Positions 1 through 6,304 of a DNA stretch of 18,687 nucleotides are shown here, one piece after another (position 1 is the stretch's first letter; the number at the start of each line of letters is the position of its first letter). The stretch lies in the NCBI GenBank assembly GCA_046343415.1, contig JBKDNL010000159.1, positions 1-18,687 of the forward strand, read 5' to 3'. Made by a program: the position numbers and the translations under genes. Origin of the DNA: JALHMQ01 sp020248785 (lineage in GTDB: Bacteria > Pseudomonadota > Gammaproteobacteria > Burkholderiales > Burkholderiaceae_F). The notes under the pieces were generated by a model. The model ran no database searches and had not been told where the DNA came from. It saw only the letters and a program-made list of their open reading frames with translations.

Positions 1-7
1 ACGTGTT

Positions 8-186
8 AGTCCCCGCCTGTGCCGCCCGGCCCGATGTCCTGAACCATGGGTTCAGGGTGGTCGTTGTCCGCGACGCTTAGGTTCAGCAGACGCGTGCCGA
101 TCAGCACCACGTCGCGAGCTCAACAACCTTGCGCAAAGCGCATCGGTTCAAGGAACTAAAGGGCCTTTGCGCGGGCACCGCAGGGA
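8..186 (-). ncRNA. ssrS: 6S RNA, regulator of RNA polymerase
   Basis: 6S RNA binds the sigma70 RNA polymerase holoenzyme as an open-promoter mimic and dampens transcription in stationary phase. Read on the minus strand, the ends pair: CCCUGC (186-181 region) with GCGGGG (16-11), then GUGCC with GGCAC, separated by small bulges. Near the 3' end CCCUGAACCCAUGGUUCAGG forms the hairpin seen in proteobacterial 6S RNAs, followed by a GGCACAGGCGGGG tail. Near the 5' end CCUUGAACCGAUGC resembles the CCUGAGCCGAU segment of E. coli 6S. The length of about 179 nt fits the family. A TAGAAT box at 198-193 puts the transcription start near 187-185. The position directly downstream of zapA is the classical proteobacterial location. 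The exact 3' end is uncertain because the window starts there. Identification is from memory of the family, not from a covariance search. Confidence 0.85.
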
Positions 187-192
187 GAAACG

Positions 193-198
193 ATTCTA
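193..198 (-). promoter_or_regulatory. -10 box of the 6S RNA promoter
   Basis: The minus strand reads TAGAAT, five of six matches to TATAAT, with the predicted 6S 5' end 6-8 nt downstream. The -35 region is weak: CTGATC at 17-nt spacing (221-216). It lies in the 84-nt gap between the zapA stop and the RNA, so 6S can have its own promoter besides read-through from zapA. Confidence 0.5.
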
Positions 199-270
199 CC
201 TTCGTGCGCGCCGCAGATCAGGAAGAAAGCGCGCACTTTGCGTCCGCAATCCGTTGTGCCGTCTGCTTGG

Positions 271-579
271 TCAGAAAAGCTTCTCTTGCGGCGCAAGCAT
301 CTCGTCGGCCACCTGGTTCAGGTCGCGCAGCCGCCGCCGCAGTTCGCCGATCGACAGACCGTCGGCATTGCGGGCGCTCATGAACTCCTGTGCGATCTGC
401 AGCGCGGCCAAGGCGGCGATATTGTCGTGGCCCATGACCTTGCCGCTATCGCGAATCGCGGTCATCTTCTGGTCGACGAAGCGGGCGCAGGACTGCAGCT
501 GGTCGCGCTCTTCGGGCTTGCAAGCCAGGCGGTACTCCCGCCCGAGCAGGTTGACGGCGATCGAAACCGTATCTGGCAT
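271..579 (-). CDS. zapA: Cell division protein ZapA
   Basis: ZapA binds FtsZ and promotes bundling of its filaments in the Z ring at midcell. The 102-residue product has the family layout. An N-terminal FtsZ-binding half starts SIAVNLLGREYRLACKPEE and carries the conserved G-R-E-Y and P-E-E positions. A C-terminal helix (about residues 55-97) would form the dimer coiled coil. The length matches the usual 100-110 residues. The frame stays open much further upstream, but the ATG at 579 is preferred because homology begins there. It also overlaps the stop of the zapB-like gene as TGATG, which indicates translational coupling. 6S RNA follows 85 bp downstream, the standard arrangement. Confidence 0.92.
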   Translation of the reverse strand: MPDTVSIAVNLLGREYRLACKPEERDQLQSCARFVDQKMTAIRDSGKVMGHDNIAALAALQIAQEFMSARNADGLSIGELRRRLRDLNQVADEMLAPQEKLF

Positions 580-803
580 CAGCGCTCCCCGGCGGGCATC
601 CCGGCGCCGGCCACTTCGGGCAGCCGCTCGAGCATCGCGTCGATGCGCTCCATCGCGCCGGCCACTTTGCCGCGCATCGCGCCGAGTTCGGCGTTGGCCT
701 GCATCACCTGCGCGCGCAGTTGTAGGTTTTCTTCCCGCAAGTGCCGCAGGCGGGCATTGAGTTCGGTCAACTTGCCGGCGAGTGCGTCGAGATCTTCCAA
801 CAT
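579..803 (-). CDS. ZapB-like coiled-coil protein (TIGR02449/DUF904 type)
   Basis: This is a 74-residue, mostly helical protein. Residues 1-60 show a heptad pattern (MLEDLDALAGKLTELNARL, then LREENLQLRAQV) typical of the short coiled-coil proteins encoded just before zapA in beta- and gammaproteobacteria. In E. coli, ZapB is a coiled coil that joins the Z ring through ZapA. Homology of this shorter type to true ZapB is plausible but not proven here. It is the first gene of a zapB-like/zapA/6S unit and is joined to zapA by a 1-nt stop/start overlap. There is no clear Shine-Dalgarno sequence before the ATG at 803. The start is chosen because the coiled coil begins immediately after it. Confidence 0.75.
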   Translation of the reverse strand: MLEDLDALAGKLTELNARLRHLREENLQLRAQVMQANAELGAMRGKVAGAMERIDAMLERLPEVAGAGMPAGER

Positions 804-855
804 GCATCGATGCTATCACCGGCCATCCTCGGCTTGCTCCGGTAAACTGCAAGCG

Positions 856-1094
856 TCAAGGTGCTGCGACGTCCGGGGAGGGCGGTCGCAGTGAAACGGG
901 AATCAGGGATCAAGAGCGCGTCAACACGATTGCGCGCGACGATCAACCTGTGCTGCCCCCGCAACGGTAAACAGTCGTCGCGTTGTCAGAGCATCGGCCA
1001 ACGCGGCCGCTTTCGCACCATGGTCACTGCCTGCGCGCCCAACGCGGGTGGGAAGGCCGCGAAGGTTGTCACTGCAGCCCGGAGACCGGCCCTG
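856..1094 (+). promoter_or_regulatory. Cobalamin (AdoCbl-type) riboswitch
   Basis: The RNA element senses cobalamin and controls B12 uptake genes in cis. Visible conserved parts in order are: AAACGGGAA at 894-902, CAGG/CCUG (904-907 with 947-950) as P6, the B12-box core GCTGCCCCCGCAACGGTAA at 952-970, CACTG at 1025-1029, GGGTGGGAAGG at 1045-1055, and the closing AGCCCGGAGACCGGCC at 1076-1091. The P6 loop is enlarged: it contains GAUC/GAUC pairing (908-911 with 941-944) and an extra hairpin (916-921 with 932-937), where family members usually have a short GGUGnAAnUCC segment. The element lies upstream of btuB, the expected target. The outer boundaries are approximate. Confidence 0.93.
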
Positions 1095-1130
1095 GCCGCC
1101 CGTGCTTCGTCCCGAGAAGCGCGAGCGAGT

Positions 1131-1155
1131 GGACCTGCCGCGGGGTGCGGGCAGG
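1131..1155 (+). promoter_or_regulatory. Candidate antisequestor segment and hairpin in the btuB leader
   Basis: GGACCTGC (1131-1138) is perfectly complementary to GCAGGTCC (1219-1226), which is the 5' arm of the hairpin that hides the btuB ribosome binding site. Pairing of the two would free that site. The same segment can instead form a local hairpin, CCTGCC (1134-1139) with GGCAGG (1150-1155). The two folds exclude each other, as expected of a riboswitch expression platform. The complementarity is seen directly; the switching is inferred. Confidence 0.5.
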
Positions 1156-1221
1156 CGCGCGTGCTGCGTGATCTGCCTCGGTCGACCGCGCCACGTCTCG
1201 CAGTGCTGCCGAGTCGCAGCA

Positions 1222-1266
1222 GGTCCTGTGTTGATCGCCGGCGGCGGGCCGGCTTACACGAGGACC
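1222..1266 (+). promoter_or_regulatory. Hairpin sequestering the btuB ribosome binding site
   Basis: GGUCCUGUGU (1222-1231) pairs with ACAC-G-AGGACC (1256-1266), ten pairs with a single bulged G1260. Inside it GCCGG (1237-1241) pairs with CCGGC (1249-1253). The 3' arm contains the Shine-Dalgarno sequence AGGA (1261-1264), seven bases before the ATG at 1271. This is a classic translational OFF structure for a cobalamin riboswitch. No U-tract follows, so control of translation fits better than termination. Confidence 0.7.
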
Positions 1267-1270
1267 ACGA

Positions 1271-3181
1271 ATGTCATCGCAGTTTTTCCGGCGGGTGCCT
1301 GTCTTGGCGCTGTCTGCCCTCAGTTGTCTCACTCCCCTTGCCGTTCCAACTGTCGCCCGGGCGCAGGCCGCCCCTGCGGCACTGGAGCCCGTCGTCATCA
1401 CGCCCACGCGCAGTGAGCAGCGGCTGCCGGAGGTCCTGGCGCCGGTCACGCTCATCACGCGCGAGGACATCGAGCGCACCCAGGCGCAATCGCTGCCTGA
1501 ACTCCTGTCACGCCAGGCGGGCCTGCAAATGACGCGCACCGGAGGACCCGGCAGCCAGACCTCGCTGTGGGCCCGCGGCGCGGGCTCCAGCGGCGTGCTG
1601 GTGCTGGTGGACGGCATGCGCCTGAATACGCCGCTCACCGGCGCGGCCCTTTGGGGTGGGGTGAACGTCGACACCATCGAGCGCATCGAGATCGTGCGCG
1701 GCAACATGTCCAGCTTGTACGGATCGGAGGCCATCGGCGGCGTCGTGCAGATCTTCACGCGCGGCGGCACGACCGACGAGGCCAGCGTGCAGGCCGAGGC
1801 CGGCAGCGGTGACAGCCTCAACGGGGCGGTCAGCGTCACGCGCAACTTCAGCAGCACGCGGCTGTCGGCCACCGTCGCTGGCGCACGCAGCAAGCCGTTT
1901 TCGGCGATCGACCCGGCGCAGGTTCCCCGGGCCAATCCCGACAAGGACGGCAACCGCAACGCCAGCGGCACGCTAAGGCTCCAGCAGCGTCTGGGCGAGG
2001 CCACCGAACTCGGCGCCAGCGTCTGGACACAGCGGAACAAGACCGACTTTGACGATCCGTTCGACGCGCCCTTGGGCAATCCTTCCGCGTCGGGTAGCGC
2101 CGAGCAGAAGGAAGACGCGCGGACGACCAACTGGCAGGCCTTCGGCCGCCATCGGCTGGACGAGATCTGGACCCTGCGCGCCACGCTCGGCGAGGTCACC
2201 GACAAGAGCGAAAACACCTCGACGATCCCGCTGTCCTACAACGACAACGAATACGAGGCGCGCAATCGCCAGGCGCAACTGCAGGCCGACGCCAAGCTGG
2301 CCGAGCGCGTGACTGCCAGCTTTGGCTTCGACTACCTCGATCAGCGCGGCGAGTCCACCAGCTACGACCCCAGCTTCAACAACGTCCTGACGGGTTTCTC
2401 GCGCAACGCCCGCTCGTATTGGCTGGGCATCAATGGCCGCGCCGACAAGCAGCGGGTGCAATTGAATCTGCGGCACGACGACTACTCAGACGTTGGCGGC
2501 GCCACGACCGGCCTTGTGGCCTATGGCTACCAGCTCACCGGAGAGTTACTCGTGATCATGCAGGCCAGCAGCGCGTTTCGCGCGCCCAGCTTCAACGACC
2601 TGTACTTCCCATTCTTCGGCAATCCGACGCTGGAGCCCGAGGAGGCACGCAGCGTCGAGGCCGGGTTGCGCTATGCACGCGGCAACTGGCGCGCTGGTCT
2701 TGCGGTCTTCAACACGCGCACGGAGAACCTGATCCAGTACAGCCCTGCCACGCGACGCGCCGAGAACATCGCGCGTGCCCGGGTGCAGGGGGCGGAGCTG
2801 ACACTCGGCTGGCAGCACGCGGCCTGGCGCGTCGACTTCAACGCCACCTATCTGGACACGGAAGACGAGGCCACTGGCCAACGGCTGCTGCGCCGCGCAC
2901 CGTTCACGGTCAACGTGGCCGCCTACTACGAAGGTGGCCGCTGGAGCGTCGGTGGCGAGGTTGGCCACGCCGACAAGCGCGCCGACGCCGACATCAACAC
3001 CTTCGCGCGCATCGACCTGGGTGCCTACACGGTGGCGCGAATGGTGGCAAGTTACGACGTGACCAAGGCGCTGCGCCTGAAGCTGCGGATGGAGAACGCG
3101 TTCGACGAGAGCTACGAGCTCGTCGATGGCTACAACACCTGGGGCCGTGCGGTGTTCGGCGGCATCGAGTGGCGGATGTGA
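1271..3181 (+). CDS. btuB: TonB-dependent vitamin B12 outer-membrane receptor BtuB
   Basis: The 636-residue protein imports cobalamin across the outer membrane using energy from TonB-ExbB-ExbD. A signal peptide (residues 1-31, ending ARA|Q) is followed by a TonB box, EPVVIT (39-44). A plug domain comes next (about 45-165, with RLPEVLAPVTLITREDI, LPELLSRQAGLQM, LVDGMRLN and IERIEIVRG). A 22-strand-type barrel follows, with the SSAFRAPSFNDLYFP and PEEARSVEAGLRY motifs of the BtuB branch. The length is typical (600-650). It ends GGIEWRM, with the usual near-terminal aromatic residue at the third-last position instead of the last. The start is fixed by AGGA at 1261-1264 and the signal peptide. 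It is the first gene after the cobalamin riboswitch and leads btuC and btuD, so the substrate assignment rests on context as well as on sequence. Confidence 0.93.
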   Translation: MSSQFFRRVPVLALSALSCLTPLAVPTVARAQAAPAALEPVVITPTRSEQRLPEVLAPVTLITREDIERTQAQSLPELLSRQAGLQMTRTGGPGSQTSLWARGAGSSGVLVLVDGMRLNTPLTGAALWGGVNVDTIERIEIVRGNMSSLYGSEAIGGVVQIFTRGGTTDEASVQAEAGSGDSLNGAVSVTRNFSSTRLSATVAGARSKPFSAIDPAQVPRANPDKDGNRNASGTLRLQQRLGEATELGASVWTQRNKTDFDDPFDAPLGNPSASGSAEQKEDARTTNWQAFGRHRLDEIWTLRATLGEVTDKSENTSTIPLSYNDNEYEARNRQAQLQADAKLAERVTASFGFDYLDQRGESTSYDPSFNNVLTGFSRNARSYWLGINGRADKQRVQLNLRHDDYSDVGGATTGLVAYGYQLTGELLVIMQASSAFRAPSFNDLYFPFFGNPTLEPEEARSVEAGLRYARGNWRAGLAVFNTRTENLIQYSPATRRAENIARARVQGAELTLGWQHAAWRVDFNATYLDTEDEATGQRLLRRAPFTVNVAAYYEGGRWSVGGEVGHADKRADADINTFARIDLGAYTVARMVASYDVTKALRLKLRMENAFDESYELVDGYNTWGRAVFGGIEWRM

Positions 3182-3215
3182 TGCGCACTAGGGTGCAGCC
3201 GACGGCGCGGCGATC

Positions 3216-4253
3216 ATGGCGGTGATGGCTCCGGTCGCTGCATCGGCCCCCACGCCCGCCGCGCGCAGGCGTGCGGCGCTCGTTGCGCTCGCTGCGGCGG
3301 CGGTTGCCAGCGTGCTGGCCGCTCTCGCGATCGGCAGTGTGGCGCTGCCGATGGGCGAGGTGCTCGGCTGGCTCGCCGGCGAGGAGGCGCCGCTGGTGAC
3401 CGCAGTGCTGGAGCTGCGGCTGCCGCGCGCGCTCACGGCTTTTGCGGTCGGAGCATTGCTCGGCTTGGCCGGCGCGCTCCTGCAGGCACTCCTGCGCAAT
3501 CCGCTGGCCGATCCGTATGTGCTGGGCGTGTCGGGCGGCGCGGCAGTGGCGGCCCTCGGTGCGCTCGCGCTCGGCGCCTCGTTCGCCTTGATGCAGGCCG
3601 CCGCCGGCCTGGGCGCCTTGGCGACACTGGTGCTGCTGTTCGCGCTAGCGCAGCGCGCGTTCTTCACGCGCGACACGATGCAAGGCGAGCAGGCCACCAC
3701 GGTGGTGCTGCTGACCGGCGTGATGATCGCCGCCTTCGCCTCGGCCGTGCTGTCGGTGATCCTGACGCTGGCATCCGACACGCAGTTGCGCACGATGGTG
3801 TTCTGGCTGCTGGGCGACCTGGGTGGCGCCACCAGCCTCGCAAATGCACTGGTCTCGCTGGTCATCCTGGCTGTCGTACTTGTGCTGGCGCTGCGACGGG
3901 CGCCTGCCTTGAACCTGCTGTTGCGTGGCGATGTGCAGGCCTTCACCCAGGGCGTGGACGTGGAGCGCACGCGCCGCGTGCTCGTGGTGATCTCGGCAAT
4001 CGCGGCGGGCACCGTGGTCACCCAGGCCGGTGCGGTGGGCTTCGTCGGCTTCGTCGCGCCGCATCTGGTGCGTCTGGTGCTCGGCAACGATCAGCGCGTG
4101 CTGCTGCCCGCTGCGGTGCTGGCGGGGGCAACTCTGGTCGTGCTGGCCGACACCGTGGCGCGCAGCGCGTTTGCCCCGGTGCAGCTGCCGGTGGGTGTCG
4201 TCACCGCGCTCTTCGGCGTGCCCGTGTTCCTCTATCTGCTGCGGCGGCGCTGA
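3216..4253 (+). CDS. btuC: Vitamin B12 ABC transporter permease BtuC (FecCD family)
   Basis: This 345-residue inner-membrane permease is of the type II importer family, which moves cobalamin or siderophores from a periplasmic binding protein into the cytoplasm. About ten hydrophobic segments are visible. Family motifs include ELRLPRALTAFAVGALLGLAGALLQALLRNPLADPYVLGVSGGA (about residues 67-110), GVMIAAF, VFWLLGDLGG, and the cytoplasmic coupling region AGAVGFVGFVAPHLVRL (about 268-284). The C-terminus PVGVVTALFGVPVFLYLLRRR is typical. The start at 3216 has no good Shine-Dalgarno sequence; an in-frame ATG at 3225 is also possible. It lies 34 bp after btuB and overlaps btuD by one base (TGATG). 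Alone it could be a siderophore permease; btuB and the riboswitch argue for B12. Confidence 0.9.
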   Translation: MAVMAPVAASAPTPAARRRAALVALAAAAVASVLAALAIGSVALPMGEVLGWLAGEEAPLVTAVLELRLPRALTAFAVGALLGLAGALLQALLRNPLADPYVLGVSGGAAVAALGALALGASFALMQAAAGLGALATLVLLFALAQRAFFTRDTMQGEQATTVVLLTGVMIAAFASAVLSVILTLASDTQLRTMVFWLLGDLGGATSLANALVSLVILAVVLVLALRRAPALNLLLRGDVQAFTQGVDVERTRRVLVVISAIAAGTVVTQAGAVGFVGFVAPHLVRLVLGNDQRVLLPAAVLAGATLVVLADTVARSAFAPVQLPVGVVTALFGVPVFLYLLRRR

Positions 4254-5011
4254 TGGCAGCGGCGCGGGCCCTGAGCTGCCATGGCGTCACGCTGCGCGCG
4301 GGGCAGCGCGAGCTCGTGCGATCGCTGGACCTGGCGGTGCAGCCGGGCGAGCGCTGGGTGGTCCTGGGCCCCAACGGCGCCGGCAAGTCGAGCCTGCTCG
4401 CGGTGCTGGCTGGCGTGCGCTGCGCCCATGCGGGCGCCGTGCATCTCGCGGGGCAGGACATCAACCGGCTCGATGGCATGGCACTGGCCGCACGGCGTGC
4501 GCTGCTCACCGACCGCTGGCTCGATCCGTTCTCGGCCACGGTGCTGGACACAGTGCTTACCGCGCGCTTTCGCTTCGGCGCCGATGCCGTCCACGCGGCC
4601 GCGCGGGCGCGCGACGCGCTGGCGCGACTCGATTGCGCCGGGCTTCCCGAGCGCGACGTGCGCATGTTGTCGCGCGGCGACCGCCCGCGCGGGGCGCTGG
4701 CCACGGCGCGGCGGCAGGACCCGCCGCGGCTGCTGCTCGATGAGCCCACCGCGCATCAGGACCCGCGCCACCAGGCGCTGGTGTTCGAGCAGCTCGCGCA
4801 GCTCGGCGCGCGCACGATCATTGCGACCTTGCACGACATCAATGCCGCGGTTCGGTTCGCGACCCATGTTCTGCTGCTCAGTGGCCAGGGGCCCTGGCAG
4901 GCGGGGCCGGCCGACGCCGTGCTGACCGCGACCAATCTCAACGCCCTTTTCGGCACCCGCTTTGGCGAGGTGCGGGCGGAAGGGCAGCGGCTGTTCCACT
5001 TGGCGGCGTGA
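4253..5011 (+). CDS. btuD: Vitamin B12 ABC transporter ATPase BtuD, with atypical motifs
   Basis: This 252-residue ATP-binding subunit is expected to pair with BtuC. The Walker A motif GPNGAGKSS (39-47), Walker B LLLDE (160-164) and switch histidine H194 in TLHD are intact. Three other conserved sites deviate. The signature reads LSRGDRPR (139-146), where LSGGERQR is usual. The Q-loop reads LLTDRW (84-89) with no glutamine. The D-loop reads HQD (168-170), where HLD or NLD is usual. The residues around them (Q-D-P-x-x-LLLDEPTAH, DPRHQ) are standard. It may be a working variant, a decaying gene, or affected by sequence errors in a GC-rich stretch. The start overlaps the btuC stop and the length is normal (about 250). 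Confidence 0.85.
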   Translation: MAAARALSCHGVTLRAGQRELVRSLDLAVQPGERWVVLGPNGAGKSSLLAVLAGVRCAHAGAVHLAGQDINRLDGMALAARRALLTDRWLDPFSATVLDTVLTARFRFGADAVHAAARARDALARLDCAGLPERDVRMLSRGDRPRGALATARRQDPPRLLLDEPTAHQDPRHQALVFEQLAQLGARTIIATLHDINAAVRFATHVLLLSGQGPWQAGPADAVLTATNLNALFGTRFGEVRAEGQRLFHLAA

Positions 5012-5024
5012 ACTGCTGCCGCGC

Positions 5025-5052
5025 TTGCCGGGCTTCGGCGTGCGGTTAGACT
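5025..5052 (+). promoter_or_regulatory. Candidate sigma70 promoter of parA
   Basis: TTGCCG (5025-5030) and TAGACT (5047-5052) each match four of six consensus positions, with a 16-nt spacer. They lie in the 90-bp gap between btuD and the parA start. The match is modest. Confidence 0.3.
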
Positions 5053-5063
5053 GATTCCGGTTA

Positions 5064-5085
5064 TCGAAGAGCGGTCTTCGAAGAG
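5064..5085 (+). repeat. Direct and inverted repeat in the parA leader
   Basis: TCGAAGAG occurs twice (5064-5071 and 5078-5085), 14 bp apart. CGAAGA (5065-5070) and TCTTCG (5075-5080) form an inverted repeat with a 4-nt loop, and CTTCGAAG (5076-5083) is itself palindromic. A further TTCGA occurs at 5088-5092. Position between the candidate promoter and the parA start suggests an operator or leader hairpin; the function is inferred only. Confidence 0.4.
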
Positions 5086-5101
5086 TGTTCGAGGTCGGCA
5101 A

Positions 5102-5743
5102 ATGCCTGTAGTCCTGATCGTCAATCCCAAGGGGGGCGTCGGCAAGAGCACGGTCGCGACCAACCTGGCCGGCTACTTCGCCACGCGCGGGCACAGGACC
5201 ATGCTGGGCGATCTGGACAAGCAGCAGTCCTCCAGCGCCTGGCTGCAAGTGCGTCCTGCGGCTGCCGCACCGATCGAGTCTTGGGACATCAGCGCCGACC
5301 GCATCGCGCGACCACCCAAGGGGGTCAGCCACGTGGTGCTCGATACGCCGGCCGGCATGCACGGGCAGCTGCTCAGGGATGCGCTCAAGGTGGCCGACCG
5401 CGTGATCGTGCCGCTGCAGGCGTCGCTGTTCGACATCTATGCCACCCAAGCCTTTTTGCAGAAGCTAACGGACAAGGGCGTGCTGAAGGACGGTGACGAG
5501 CGACTTGCGGTACTCGGCATGCGGGTGGACGCGCGCACGCGCTCGGCCGAGCAACTGCACCGGTTCGTCAGCGGCCTCAATGTCCCGGTGCTGGGCTTTT
5601 TGCGCGACACGCAGAACTACGTGCAACTTGCCGCGCACGGACTCACGCTGTGGGACGTCGCGCCGAGCCGCGTCGACAAGGACCTGGCGCAGTGGGACAA
5701 CGTTCTGGCCTGGGTTGACGCGTGTGCCGCTGTCGCGGCGTAA
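5102..5743 (+). CDS. Orphan ParA/MinD-type ATPase
   Basis: This is a 213-residue P-loop ATPase of the ParA family, which forms ATP-dependent dimers on DNA or membranes to position cargo. The deviant Walker A motif KGGVGKST (residues 10-17) carries both signature lysines. The segment GDLDKQQSSSAWL (about 37-49) matches the D-x-D-x-Q region, and VVLDTPAG (about 78-85) is the Walker B strand. The protein is short and lacks the N-terminal DNA-binding domain of plasmid ParA proteins. No parB or centromere-like array is nearby, so a chromosome-partition role is not supported. A GAGG ribosome binding site lies about 8 bp before the ATG. It belongs to a small plus-strand trio with dinB-like and alaX genes; a functional link between them is not evident. 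The cargo is unknown. Confidence 0.82.
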   Translation: MPVVLIVNPKGGVGKSTVATNLAGYFATRGHRTMLGDLDKQQSSSAWLQVRPAAAAPIESWDISADRIARPPKGVSHVVLDTPAGMHGQLLRDALKVADRVIVPLQASLFDIYATQAFLQKLTDKGVLKDGDERLAVLGMRVDARTRSAEQLHRFVSGLNVPVLGFLRDTQNYVQLAAHGLTLWDVAPSRVDKDLAQWDNVLAWVDACAAVAA

Positions 5744-5759
5744 GCGCTCGGAGTCCCAA

Positions 5760-6302
5760 GTGATCGATGTTGGCTACTGTCAGGTAATGGCCGCCTACAA
5801 CGGCTGGATGAACCGCGAGGTCTACGAGGCCGTGGCGCAGCTGCCGGATGCCGAGCGCAAGGCCGACAAGGGTGCATTTTTCCGCTCGATCCACTCGACG
5901 CTCAACCACATTCTGTGGGGCGATCGCTTGTGGCTGCCGCGTTTCAATGGCAAGCACTACGAGGCTGGCGCGATCGGCGTCGATCTGTACGACGACTTTG
6001 CAGACCTGCTGGCCGCCCGCCGCACGCATGACGACGAGATTGCTGCCTGGGCGGCGCAGCTCACGCCCGAGCAACTTGCCGGACCACTGACCTGGTTTTC
6101 AGGCATCGCCAAGCGGGAGTTCACGCGACCCAAGGCGCTGTGCGTGATGCAGATGTTCAACCACCAGACGCATCACCGCGGCCAGGTCACGGCGCTCCTG
6201 ATGCAATCCGGCATCGATCCGGGCATCACCGACCTGCCGTGGGCACCGCTGGCGCGCGATGCGCAGGGGCGCATCGTGCTGGGCGACGAGTTCGCCCTGT
6301 AG
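5760..6302 (+). CDS. DinB-family metal-dependent protein
   Basis: The 180-residue protein has the DinB/YfiT four-helix fold. The N-terminus (YCQVMAAYNGWMNREVYEAVAQL) matches the conserved first helix. Histidines at residue 50 (STLNHILWGDRLW) and at 135 and 139 (NHQTHHRGQ) form the usual metal-binding triad. Members include thiol transferases and damage-inducible proteins of unknown activity; the substrate here cannot be told. The GTG at 5760 is preferred because GGAG lies 6 bp upstream and family homology begins there. An in-frame ATG at 5787 would cut into the first helix, and a longer open frame upstream overlaps parA. It starts 16 bp after parA and is followed by alaX after 2 bp, so co-transcription is likely. 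Confidence 0.85.
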   Translation: MIDVGYCQVMAAYNGWMNREVYEAVAQLPDAERKADKGAFFRSIHSTLNHILWGDRLWLPRFNGKHYEAGAIGVDLYDDFADLLAARRTHDDEIAAWAAQLTPEQLAGPLTWFSGIAKREFTRPKALCVMQMFNHQTHHRGQVTALLMQSGIDPGITDLPWAPLARDAQGRIVLGDEFAL

Positions 6303-6304
6303 CG

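Noticed and set aside
1069..2217. Long minus-strand frame (382 codons) opposite btuB
   Set aside because: It is antisense to a well-supported receptor gene and to the riboswitch, with Ser/Arg-rich composition and no recognisable domain; a usual by-product of GC-rich codon use.
3188..4087. Minus-strand frame of 299 codons opposite btuC
   Set aside because: Low-complexity Ser/Thr/Ala-rich translation, fully antisense to a clear FecCD permease.
4232..5449. Minus-strand frame of 405 codons opposite btuD and parA
   Set aside because: It spans two unrelated genes and their intergenic region and shows no domain.
5102..5743. Plasmid or chromosome partition locus
   Set aside because: There is no ParB gene or parS-like array nearby, and the ParA is short, so an orphan ParA is the safer call.
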